A stretch of DNA of 64,000 nt. Origin: G965267605 sp965267605 (lineage in GTDB: Bacteria > Bacteroidota > Bacteroidia > Flavobacteriales_E > Vicingaceae). Below are positions 26,466 through 34,693 of this stretch, in pieces. Position numbers and translations under genes: made by a program. The stretch lies in contig OZ254088.1 in NCBI GenBank assembly GCA_965267605.1, positions 1,736,001 to 1,800,000 on the forward strand, given 5' to 3'. The notes beneath the pieces were generated by a model. It worked only from the letters and a program-made list of their open reading frames with translations. It was not told the DNA's origin and did no database searches. Within the stretch, counting starts at the first letter, position 1. Every line of letters starts with the position of its first letter.

Positions 26466-27302
26466 CTATTTCTTTTTGTCTTTCTTGCCAGGCTTCACCT
26501 CGGGGAATTTAGAAACCAACCCCTTGTGATCTATCAAGTAGACCTTTATTGAGCCTACAAGTATCTTGGTATCGATATGCACGGGCACCTTGTTCTTGTC
26601 ATCGGTTACCCATACGGTCATCTCCTCTCCCCCATTAAAGATCGTTCCTTCTATTAGCAAAGGTTTGAACTTGATGGTAGGTACACGTCCCAAGCCTTTC
26701 ACGTAGTGTTCCTCCTTTCCCAGGTACCTGATATATGACGGAAATTCTTTGTTGTCCACAATGATGGAGATTGGGATTTTATCATCCACCTTGTACTTCG
26801 AGAAATCAATACAGCGCGCATGATAAATCATGGCTAAAGGATCCATCGTGCACCTGTTGATCTTCACCGTGTCTTTCTTCCAGGCCTTTTTCTTGGGTTT
26901 GATCTCAGTATATACCTTTCCGCGTTTATGATCAAACTTGTACTTCTCCGTTAGTGTAAATCCTCCCTCTTTCACATCCCTGTAGAAGTATTTCGTCTTC
27001 ATAGGATTCATTGAGGTAATAGACTGATACCGATCTCGCACTTTGTAGAACCAATCCCACTTTTTCAGGGTTTTCCCATAGCTATCGAAGAAATAATGAG
27101 ACTTGCCCTTGTAAGTTGTATCCTTAACAGAGAAGGTCACAACACCAGCCTTCACCCAAACCGCCTGCCAATTGTAGTAAATGATATATGAAAGGCGCTC
27201 TCCTTTCTTGAAGGCTTCGGGTTTTAGCTCACATGCTTTCTGGGCCACCGAAAGACCGGAGATCATCATTACCACTATGAACAAGAGCGCTCTCAACGAC
27301 AT
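26466..27302 (-). CDS. DUF3108 domain-containing exported protein
   Basis: A 278-residue protein with a signal peptide (cut near SVAQ, about residue 20) and the DUF3108 pattern: GERLSYIIYYNWQAVWVKAG, then a Tyr/Phe-rich beta-barrel-like series with GKTLKKWDWFYKVRDRY and later WVTDDKNKVPVHID. DUF3108 proteins are periplasmic and of unknown function, related in fold to LolA/LolB-like lipid-binding shapes, which I mention only as a possibility. The C-terminus is Lys-rich. The ATG overlaps a TACCTTTA sequence, so its own promoter is unclear. Confidence 0.85.
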   Translation of the reverse strand: MSLRALLFIVVMMISGLSVAQKACELKPEAFKKGERLSYIIYYNWQAVWVKAGVVTFSVKDTTYKGKSHYFFDSYGKTLKKWDWFYKVRDRYQSITSMNPMKTKYFYRDVKEGGFTLTEKYKFDHKRGKVYTEIKPKKKAWKKDTVKINRCTMDPLAMIYHARCIDFSKYKVDDKIPISIIVDNKEFPSYIRYLGKEEHYVKGLGRVPTIKFKPLLIEGTIFNGGEEMTVWVTDDKNKVPVHIDTKILVGSIKVYLIDHKGLVSKFPEVKPGKKDKKK

Positions 27303-27361
27303 AAAGGTACTTAAACACCTGTCCGACCCCGTTTAACCACACATATCAATGGGCATTTTTA

Positions 27362-27369
27362 TATTTTCG
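27362..27369 (+). promoter_or_regulatory. -7 promoter element for pruA
   Basis: TATTTTCG (TAnnTTTG-type) lies 16 nt before the ATG at 27386, leaving a leader of roughly 10 nt. Confidence 0.5.
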
Positions 27370-27385
27370 CTTCAAATATTTTCAC

Positions 27386-29014
27386 ATGCCTAAAGGAGTA
27401 TACAGCGTACCATTTCCAGCCAACGAACCTGTAGGTGCATACGCACCGGGAAGTGCTGAACAAGCAAGTCTGTTGGCAGAATACCAAAGAATGTTGAACC
27501 AGGAGCCTATCGATGTACCTATGTACATTGGAGGGGAGGAGGTCCGAACGGATAACAAAATGCCCATGGCACCACCTCACGATCATCAGAAGGTACTGGG
27601 TCATTTCAATTACGGTGATGCTTCACATGTAACAGCTGCTATAGATGCAGCGTTGGCAGCAAGAGAAGAATGGGCGGCCCTACCGTGGGAACACAGGGCA
27701 AGTATTTTTCTTAAAGCGGCAGATCTTCTGGCGGGGCCATTTCGCGACAGAATGAATGCTTCTACAATGTTGGCTCAATCAAAGAATGCTTTTCAGGCAG
27801 AGATTGATGCAGCTTGCGAGCTGATCGATTTCTTCAAGTTCAATGTGGCATACATGCAACAGGTGTATGAAGACCAGCCTGGATCAAATGACGGCATGTG
27901 GAACAGGTTGGAATATCGACCCCTGGAAGGGTTTGTGTTCGCGATCACACCATTCAACTTCACCTCGATATGTGCAAACCTTTGCGCAGCTCCTGCGATG
28001 ATGGGCAACGTTGTAGTTTGGAAACCAGCGGAGTCTCAAATGTACTCAGCACAGGTGATCATGGAACTCTTTAAGGAAGCTGGCGTGCCTGATGGCGTAA
28101 TTAATCTGGTAAGTGTAGAAGGTCCGGTGGCCGGAGATGTGGTATTTAAGCATCCCGATTTCGCTGGATTACACTTCACAGGATCCACAGCAGTATTCAA
28201 GCATTTGTGGAAAGAAATTGGAGCCAACATTGATCTTTACAGAAGCTACCCACGAATCGTTGGTGAAACCGGTGGCAAAGACTTCATTGTAGTTCATGAG
28301 TCATCTGATATTGACGAAGTAGCAACCGCTATAACAAGGGGTGCTTTTGAATACCAGGGACAGAAATGCTCAGCGGCTTCCAGGGCTTACATTCCTTCGA
28401 ACTTATGGGAAGGTGTGAAGACGCGAATAGTAGAGGATGTCAATTCCTTCAAGATGGGCAGCCCGGAAGACTTTGGAAATTTCATCAATGCTGTAATCGA
28501 TGAGCGTGCCTTTGATAAGATCGCAGGATACATTGATTACATCAAAGAGCAAGATGATGCTGAGATCATTGTGGGTGGGACATATGACAAGTCGAAAGGA
28601 TATTTCATAAGCCCAACGGTTGTTCACACCACCAATCCAAAGTTCCGCACCATGTGTGAGGAGATCTTTGGTCCTGTGATTACCATTTACACATACGACC
28701 CTAAGGACTTCGATGCTACACTTAAACTGGTTGATGAAACATCAGATTATGCACTTACCGGAGCTATTATCTCCAGAGATCGCTACGCCATAGACAAGGC
28801 AGCAAAAGCACTGGTGAATGCTGCAGGCAACTTCTACATCAACGATAAACCAACGGGTGCAGTTGTTGGGCAGCAACCATTTGGTGGCGCACGCGGATCT
28901 GGAACCAATGATAAGGCGGGATCATATCTGAATCTTATCCGGTGGGTTTCTCCAAGAACAATCAAGGAAACCTTCGTTCCACCAAAGGATTACAGGTACC
29001 CATTCCTTGGATAA
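27386..29014 (+). CDS. pruA: L-glutamate gamma-semialdehyde dehydrogenase
   Basis: This enzyme oxidises glutamate semialdehyde (delta-1-pyrroline-5-carboxylate) to glutamate with NAD+, the second step of proline breakdown. At 542 residues it is the single-domain form, not fused to proline dehydrogenase. Catalytic Cys328 sits in QGQKCSA and Glu294 in VGETGG; the Rossmann site includes TPFNFT and GLHFTGST. The C-terminal block GQQPFGGARGSGTNDKAG and the closing YPFLG are family-typical. Proline dehydrogenase is not in the window. A -7 element lies 16 nt upstream. Confidence 0.97.
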   Translation: MPKGVYSVPFPANEPVGAYAPGSAEQASLLAEYQRMLNQEPIDVPMYIGGEEVRTDNKMPMAPPHDHQKVLGHFNYGDASHVTAAIDAALAAREEWAALPWEHRASIFLKAADLLAGPFRDRMNASTMLAQSKNAFQAEIDAACELIDFFKFNVAYMQQVYEDQPGSNDGMWNRLEYRPLEGFVFAITPFNFTSICANLCAAPAMMGNVVVWKPAESQMYSAQVIMELFKEAGVPDGVINLVSVEGPVAGDVVFKHPDFAGLHFTGSTAVFKHLWKEIGANIDLYRSYPRIVGETGGKDFIVVHESSDIDEVATAITRGAFEYQGQKCSAASRAYIPSNLWEGVKTRIVEDVNSFKMGSPEDFGNFINAVIDERAFDKIAGYIDYIKEQDDAEIIVGGTYDKSKGYFISPTVVHTTNPKFRTMCEEIFGPVITIYTYDPKDFDATLKLVDETSDYALTGAIISRDRYAIDKAAKALVNAAGNFYINDKPTGAVVGQQPFGGARGSGTNDKAGSYLNLIRWVSPRTIKETFVPPKDYRYPFLG

Positions 29015-29015
29015 T

Positions 29016-29029
29016 AACAGTTCACTGTT
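29016..29029. repeat. Small perfect hairpin downstream of pruA
   Basis: AACAGT, a two-base loop TC, then ACTGTT, starting two bases after the pruA stop. Without a T-run it is at most a weak transcript-end structure. Confidence 0.3.
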
Positions 29030-29073
29030 AGTAGTTCTACGATGCCAGCTCGACTTGGAAAAGCAATGAGCTC

Positions 29074-29081
29074 TAGCTTCG
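29074..29081 (+). promoter_or_regulatory. -7 promoter element for the FtsB/DivIC-like gene
   Basis: TAGCTTCG (TAnnTTTG-type) ends four bases before the ATG at 29086, predicting a leaderless mRNA. Confidence 0.55.
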
Positions 29082-29085
29082 TGGT

Positions 29086-29376
29086 ATGTTGAAGCGTGTA
29101 CCCAAGTTTATCAAGAACAAATACCTGCTCACCCTAATGGCATTTGGAGTATGGATGGCACTATTCGATCAATACCATTTGTTCCGCCAGTTGGATTTCA
29201 GCGGGGAGGTAAAAGCACTTGAGGCGGACAAAGCTTACTATCAACAACAAATCGAAGACACCAAAGCCGAGCTGGATGGGTTGTTGGATGACCCTAAAGT
29301 CTTGGAGCGGTTCGCTCGTGAAAGGTATCTAATGAAGAAGGATAACGAGGATATATTCGTTATTGCAGATCGTTAA
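29086..29376 (+). CDS. FtsB/DivIC family septum formation protein
   Basis: A 96-residue bitopic membrane protein. A single membrane helix (about residues 13-31) is followed by a periplasmic coiled coil (about 38-75; EADKAYYQQQIEDTKAELDGL) and a short conserved end with ERFARERYLMKKDNED, the DivIC/FtsB signature. The family bridges FtsL and FtsQ in the divisome and activates septal wall synthesis. The start is set by the -7 element four bases upstream. It is convergent with the SpoIIE-type gene, and the two stops share TTAA. Confidence 0.9.
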   Translation: MLKRVPKFIKNKYLLTLMAFGVWMALFDQYHLFRQLDFSGEVKALEADKAYYQQQIEDTKAELDGLLDDPKVLERFARERYLMKKDNEDIFVIADR

Positions 29377-31445
29377 ACCGCCAGCCCTAGCACGCACACA
29401 TCGTCCAGTTGTTCCAGTGCACCTTTCCACTCATCGAAATTTTGACCCAGTGCGGAAGCCTGTTCTGACAAAGGCCTACCCGCAACCTCTTTGATCATTG
29501 TACGGAAGTTGGCCAGTTTCAATTTCTTGCCCTTGGCACCGCCAAACTGATCCGGGAATCCATCCGAGAACATGTATACCTTATCACCTGGTGAAAGGTC
29601 GTATTCCAGTGTTTGGAACGGATCAGAATTGATGTAGTAACCGATTGGCCTTTTGGTTGGAGGTAAAATGATGAGCTCGTCATCTTTGATTAATAACCCA
29701 CTGTTATTAGCTCCGGCAAATTTGAGTTTACGCTTGTCATCGCTAATGAAGCAAAGCGACATGTCCATTCCGTCTTTTGACAAAGCACCTCCCTGTTCCT
29801 GATCAAGAGCAGATACCACATAGTTGGACAGGAATTCCAAGATAGCCCCTGGCTCGCTTAATCCACCATCGGTAACCGCAGCGCTCAAACCTGAATGGCC
29901 CAACATACTCATCAAAGCCCCTGGAACACCATGTCCCGTACAATCTACAACCGCAACCACAACACCACCCGCAACTTTATGGTACCAATAGAAGTCGCCA
30001 CTTACAATATCCCTGGGCTTATAGAACACCATACCGTTAATTCCAATTCCAGCGGCAAGATCTTCCCCTGGCAAGAGCGACTCCTGAATATTTCTTGCGT
30101 ACTGAATGCTATCCAGTATTTCTTTGTTCTTAGCTTCCACTTCACGGTTCTTAACCGCAAGTAGTTTATTGGTTTTACGCTTGTTCCAGAACCCAACCAA
30201 TACCAGCACCAGAAGAACCGTCACCACAAGTCCACCAATGGTTCCGAGTAAGATCAATTGATCTTGCTTCGCAATCTTCACTGCATCCAGTTCCTTTCCT
30301 CTATTCAGCGCGCGTATTTTCTCCTCCTGAATTTGGTTGTTGGTCTCCAATTCAATCTTACTCAGCTTGTCCTCAAACTTTTGCTTATTGATCTCTGTCG
30401 CCAACTTCGCATGCTTCTCTCCATACTCATATGCCTTCTGCCATTTTCCCTGTTGCTGATAAATCGCTTTAAGCACATCGTACACCGTGACCAAAATCTC
30501 GTTGTAAGCTGCCTGCGTACATATTTCCTCCGCAGCCAGTACAAGTTCTTCTGCTTCTTTGATCTTTCCTTCCATCGAAAGGAAGTTCGCGTAGTTCACG
30601 TACGTTTCCGCTAACTGCAATAAGAAGCCTCCGTCCTTGGCGTGCATGATTGACTTCTGGTAAAAGTTCTCCGCCTTGGGCCTGTCCTCCATTTTAAGGT
30701 ACAGGTCTGCCACATTGAGATAGGTAACCGCCAGCTGGTAATCGTTCTGGTTCTGCTGCATGAATACCATAGCCTCTCGGAACAGCTTCAGGGAATTGTC
30801 GAAATCACCTGCCCTCTTGTACATAATAGCCAGATTGGCCTTTAATTCTGATCGCCTTTTTTCAGATGAGCCTTGTGACAAGCTCAAAGCCTCCCGCATG
30901 TGTACAAAAGCGTTGGCAGTGTCGTCTCGGATATAGAATAGAATTCCTATGAGATTCTCTGCAGAAGCCCAAACAGATGAATCCTGAATCTCTTTGGCCA
31001 TTGCAAGGCCATCGTAAGCGAACTGTGTAGCGTCATTTACTTTGCCCTGCTTCCTTAATGCACTACACATCTGTAAGTGCCCTAAAACGCAAACCTTCTT
31101 CCTGATTCCACCCTGTTTGCAACAAGCCAGGAGGTACTTCAGGTACTTTTCTGCCATTCTGATATCCCCCTTCATTAGACCATGTGAAGACAACATGTAC
31201 AATGTCTCTGCTCTTAGACTATCCAGATTGTCATCGATCGTCATCTGAAGCGCGGACTGAAGATTCATGAAGCGCTGGTCATCATCAATTTTCCCCTGTG
31301 ATCTAACGTGAATCTCGTGCAGGATACTTACGCGTTCCTTGGATGTACTCACTTCACTCAAAGCTGATTGCAAAGAGTCAAGTGCCGGATCTTGTCCGAA
31401 TCCAGTCAAGGTTAATAGCAGAAAGCAGATAAAGGTGAATCTCAC
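29373..31445 (-). CDS. TPR and SpoIIE-type PP2C phosphatase membrane protein
   Basis: A 690-residue signalling protein. A signal peptide (about residues 1-17) precedes tetratricopeptide repeats at about 80-345, then a membrane helix at 397-420, a short coiled coil (EVEAKNKEILDSIQYARNIQ) and a SpoIIE phosphatase domain from about 470. Metal-binding acidic positions are in SGDFYW (482-487), DCTGHG (501-506), FSDGFPDQ and the final LDDVCVL. TPRs would face the periplasm and the phosphatase the cytoplasm. Such proteins dephosphorylate anti-sigma antagonists, but no partner is nearby. The start is GTG, four bases after a -7 element. Confidence 0.93.
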   Translation of the reverse strand: MRFTFICFLLLTLTGFGQDPALDSLQSALSEVSTSKERVSILHEIHVRSQGKIDDDQRFMNLQSALQMTIDDNLDSLRAETLYMLSSHGLMKGDIRMAEKYLKYLLACCKQGGIRKKVCVLGHLQMCSALRKQGKVNDATQFAYDGLAMAKEIQDSSVWASAENLIGILFYIRDDTANAFVHMREALSLSQGSSEKRRSELKANLAIMYKRAGDFDNSLKLFREAMVFMQQNQNDYQLAVTYLNVADLYLKMEDRPKAENFYQKSIMHAKDGGFLLQLAETYVNYANFLSMEGKIKEAEELVLAAEEICTQAAYNEILVTVYDVLKAIYQQQGKWQKAYEYGEKHAKLATEINKQKFEDKLSKIELETNNQIQEEKIRALNRGKELDAVKIAKQDQLILLGTIGGLVVTVLLVLVLVGFWNKRKTNKLLAVKNREVEAKNKEILDSIQYARNIQESLLPGEDLAAGIGINGMVFYKPRDIVSGDFYWYHKVAGGVVVAVVDCTGHGVPGALMSMLGHSGLSAAVTDGGLSEPGAILEFLSNYVVSALDQEQGGALSKDGMDMSLCFISDDKRKLKFAGANNSGLLIKDDELIILPPTKRPIGYYINSDPFQTLEYDLSPGDKVYMFSDGFPDQFGGAKGKKLKLANFRTMIKEVAGRPLSEQASALGQNFDEWKGALEQLDDVCVLGLAV

Positions 31446-31449
31446 GTTT

Positions 31450-31457
31450 CGAATTTA
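31450..31457 (-). promoter_or_regulatory. -7 promoter element for the SpoIIE-type gene
   Basis: The minus strand reads TAAATTCG (TAnnTTTG-type) and ends four bases before the GTG at 31445. It is divergent from the mutase promoter at 31497-31504. Confidence 0.55.
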
Positions 31458-31496
31458 CCCAATTGGTCTCTTACGGTCGGGCCCGAATCCATTTTT

Positions 31497-31504
31497 TATC
31501 TTTG
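31497..31504 (+). promoter_or_regulatory. -7 promoter element for the methylmalonyl-CoA mutase genes
   Basis: TATCTTTG is a perfect TAnnTTTG match ending seven bases before the ATG at 31512. Confidence 0.65.
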
Positions 31505-31511
31505 GCCACCC

Positions 31512-32399
31512 ATGGAGATTCCATTTGATGAAATATCAAGGGAGCAGTGGCTTCAACAAGTAGCGAAAGAGCTGAAAACAGAAATGCCTGAAGAAGGGCT
31601 GAGTTATCAACTTGAAGACCTTACCATTAGCGCTGGGCCTACCCGCGATAATCCACGCTCAGAGGCGCTTAGAACACTATTTGATAACCTCTCCTCCAAT
31701 TGGGATATTCTGGTACCTGCTTCAGGGCAATTTTCTGAAGAAGAACTGCTAAACTTGGGCGCAACAGCAGTATTAGATTCAGAGAGAATACATATATTTG
31801 ATAATGAGCAACATAACATTGACATAAGGCAATTTAACGGTATATCACTTACAACTTCAGAATCTATTGCAATCGGATTGCTAAATGCGTCCAAAGCCTT
31901 ACAATCAAAGGAATTCAAGAGAATCAATGTGGTGATACCGCTTTCCTCTCAATTTTACATGAACATTGCCGCTTTAAGGGCGTTTCGATGGCTTTTCACG
32001 CAACTCCAAAGGCATTTTGATCACAATTGTGAATTGTACCTGCACGCGCAGGCCAAACATGACGAATCTGCAAGTGCTGAAGACGCATTGATTGGATACA
32101 CTTGCCAAGCTGTTTCTGCTATTGCAGGAAAGGCTGATGGCGTACAATTGCCCTTGTTTAAGAACGAAGACTCCATATCAGGTTACCGCCTGAGTATCAA
32201 CATCTTCAATTTGCTTCGCGTTGAATCACTGCTTGATCAACACGCGGAGGCTGCCAGCGGCTCCTGGTTCATTGATGGTCTTACTACAGCACTGATCGAG
32301 AAATCATGGAATTGGCTATTGGCCATGAATGCTAATGGCAAAGGCGAAAGAATCCTGAGCGGTGAATACACATTAATAAAGGAGCTTGATGTCGATTGA
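31512..32399 (+). CDS. Methylmalonyl-CoA mutase small subunit, short form
   Basis: A 295-residue protein that begins EIPFDEISREQWLQQVAKEL, the start pattern of the beta (small) subunit of heterodimeric methylmalonyl-CoA mutase, and keeps the barrel-type segments LTTSESIAIGLLNASKA, NIAALRAFRWLFTQLQRHF and the late NIFNLLRVES. Known small subunits are usually 450-600 residues, so about a third to half is missing, including any cobalamin-like domain. The small subunit is non-catalytic and stabilises the partner. It overlaps the large-subunit gene by 11 nt. The call is by context plus pattern. Confidence 0.82.
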   Translation: MEIPFDEISREQWLQQVAKELKTEMPEEGLSYQLEDLTISAGPTRDNPRSEALRTLFDNLSSNWDILVPASGQFSEEELLNLGATAVLDSERIHIFDNEQHNIDIRQFNGISLTTSESIAIGLLNASKALQSKEFKRINVVIPLSSQFYMNIAALRAFRWLFTQLQRHFDHNCELYLHAQAKHDESASAEDALIGYTCQAVSAIAGKADGVQLPLFKNEDSISGYRLSINIFNLLRVESLLDQHAEAASGSWFIDGLTTALIEKSWNWLLAMNANGKGERILSGEYTLIKELDVD

Positions 32400-34512
32400 T
32401 ACACTGGACATATGGCAACCGTTCGAGCTAGCGACTGAACGCAAGGACTTCACTTTTTCAGAAGGTATTTCAGTAGTTGACACTCACCAAAATGCGGAAG
32501 CAGCAAGGACCTCGCACAAGAGGTACACCTCGGGTATTGCTCCGTATCTGGGAGGCCCGTATGGCACTATGTACCTCAACCGCCCTTGGACCATTCGGCA
32601 ATACGCAGGCTTCTCCACCGCAGAAGATTCAAATGCCTTCTATCGCAGAAACCTTGCAGCAGGACAGAAAGGACTGTCTGTAGCATTTGATCTTGCTACG
32701 CATCGAGGATATGACAGTGATCACGAACGTGTTCGTGGAGATGTTGGAAAAGCCGGTGTGGCCATTGACACCATTGAGGACATGAAGATCCTTTTTGATG
32801 GCATTCCATTGGGTGAAATGTCTGTTTCCATGACCATGAATGGCGCAGTTATCCCTATCATGGCATTCTACATCGGAGCAGCACTGGAACAAGGAGTTGA
32901 CAAAGACCAACTGAAGGGGACCATCCAGAACGATATTCTGAAGGAGTTCATGGTGCGAAATACGTTCATTTATCCACCACTGCCCTCGGTAAGGATCATC
33001 TCAGATATCTTCAAGTATACCAGTCAGCACATGCCGAAATTCAACTCCATCTCTATTTCGGGGTATCATATGCACGAAGCCGGTGCACCAGCAGACCTGG
33101 AGTTAGGTTATACGCTCGCAGACGGATTGGAGTATCTACGTACAGGTGTCTACTCTGGTCTTGATATTGATGAGTTCGCACCAAGACTGTCGTTCTTTTG
33201 GGCTATTGGTATGAACCTCTACATGGAAATCGCCAAGATGAGGGCAGGCCGCGTGTTGTGGGCAAGAATTGTGAAACAATTCAATCCCAAGAATCCAAAA
33301 TCTCTGGCGCTTCGAACCCACTGTCAAACTTCCGGGTGGAGTCTTACAGAACAAGATCCATACAACAACATTGCACGAACCACGGTTGAAGCGTTAGGAG
33401 CCGTAATGGGTGGAACACAGAGTTTGCATACCAACTCCTTCGATGAAGCCATTGCATTGCCTACTGATTTTTCTGCTGCGATCGCAAGAAATACACAGCT
33501 GTACATTCAGAAGGAAACAGGTATTACAAAAGCGATCGATCCATGGGCAGGCTCCTGGTATATAGAAAGTCTTACCAACGAATTGATCGAGAAAGCCTGG
33601 GGCCACATTGAAGAGATTGTGGAAGCAGGAGGAATGACCAAAGCCATTGAAGCAGGTATTCCCAAGTTGAAGATTGAGGAAGCCGCCACGAAACGCCAGG
33701 CAAGAATAGACGCTGGAGAAGACATTATTGTTGGTGTAAATGCTTTCAGGACGGACGAGAAGACTGAGTTCGATATACTGGAAGTAGATAACACTGCCGT
33801 TCTCAACAACCAGGTCAAAAGACTGGAAGAGATCAAGGCGGCCCGTAATGAAGATGAAGTTCAATTCAAACTACAGGCTATCGAAAGAGCCACGGAAGAT
33901 GAATCCGTCAACCTACTTGAGGTAGCGGTAGATGCCGCGTTGGCGAGAGCTACATTGGGTGAAATTTCCTACGCCATGGAGAAGAAGTTTGGTCGTTACC
34001 AGGCGAATATCCAATCGGTATCTGGCGTATATTCGTCCGTAGCCATGAAAGACGAAGACTTCATTAAAGCGCAGGATTTAAGCGATCAGTTTGCGAAGCT
34101 AGATGGAAGACGTCCACGAATCCTTGTGGCCAAAATGGGTCAGGACGGACACGATCGTGGTGCAAAGATCATTGCAACTTCGTTCGCGGATATTGGCTTT
34201 GATGTAGACATTGGCCCATTGTTTCAAACACCAGCAGAAGTAGCCAAACAAGCAGTGGAGAATGACGTACATCTTCTTGGCGTTTCGTCACTTGCCGCTG
34301 GTCATAAGACTTTGATCCCTCAGGTGATTGAAGAGCTCAGGAAACTAAATCGTCCAGACATTGTGGTAATTGCTGGTGGCGTAATCCCTGAACAGGACTA
34401 TCAATTCCTGTATGATGCTGGTGTTGCCGGTGTATTTGGACCTGGCACCAAAATCCCTGTGGCTGCGGGTCAAATACTGGAATTGCTGATTCAGATCAGA
34501 AAGGACTCCTAA
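32389..34512 (+). CDS. Methylmalonyl-CoA mutase large subunit
   Basis: The catalytic subunit of the adenosylcobalamin enzyme converting methylmalonyl-CoA and succinyl-CoA, used in propionate metabolism. At 707 residues it has the full two-domain form. The CoA-binding TIM barrel includes RPWTIRQYAGFSTAEDSN, GLSVAFDLATHRGYDSD and the SLHTNSFDEA block; the C-terminal cobalamin domain carries the axial-His motif GQDGHDRG (His near 588) and the SSLAAGH and IAGGVIP loops. A TTG lies just upstream (32386), but ATG 32389 is preferred. A chaperone (MeaB) is not in this window. Confidence 0.97.
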   Translation: MSIDTLDIWQPFELATERKDFTFSEGISVVDTHQNAEAARTSHKRYTSGIAPYLGGPYGTMYLNRPWTIRQYAGFSTAEDSNAFYRRNLAAGQKGLSVAFDLATHRGYDSDHERVRGDVGKAGVAIDTIEDMKILFDGIPLGEMSVSMTMNGAVIPIMAFYIGAALEQGVDKDQLKGTIQNDILKEFMVRNTFIYPPLPSVRIISDIFKYTSQHMPKFNSISISGYHMHEAGAPADLELGYTLADGLEYLRTGVYSGLDIDEFAPRLSFFWAIGMNLYMEIAKMRAGRVLWARIVKQFNPKNPKSLALRTHCQTSGWSLTEQDPYNNIARTTVEALGAVMGGTQSLHTNSFDEAIALPTDFSAAIARNTQLYIQKETGITKAIDPWAGSWYIESLTNELIEKAWGHIEEIVEAGGMTKAIEAGIPKLKIEEAATKRQARIDAGEDIIVGVNAFRTDEKTEFDILEVDNTAVLNNQVKRLEEIKAARNEDEVQFKLQAIERATEDESVNLLEVAVDAALARATLGEISYAMEKKFGRYQANIQSVSGVYSSVAMKDEDFIKAQDLSDQFAKLDGRRPRILVAKMGQDGHDRGAKIIATSFADIGFDVDIGPLFQTPAEVAKQAVENDVHLLGVSSLAAGHKTLIPQVIEELRKLNRPDIVVIAGGVIPEQDYQFLYDAGVAGVFGPGTKIPVAAGQILELLIQIRKDS

Positions 34513-34693
34513 ATTGTCCTTAATTATAGGCCTGACGCACGTAACCTAATTTCAGGTAGCCCGTATCCACTTTTGAACTCTCTTCCGTACATCTGTTAAT
34601 TAATGGCATCGGTCGATAGTTAAAAAGTATTCATCTAATATCCTGATGACCTCATGGCGGGTATGGTTATCTTCAAGAAGATTAAATGCCAAT

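Noticed and set aside
33394..33864. A 156-codon minus-strand frame within the mutase gene
   Set aside because: Antisense shadow of a certain gene with strong codon constraint.
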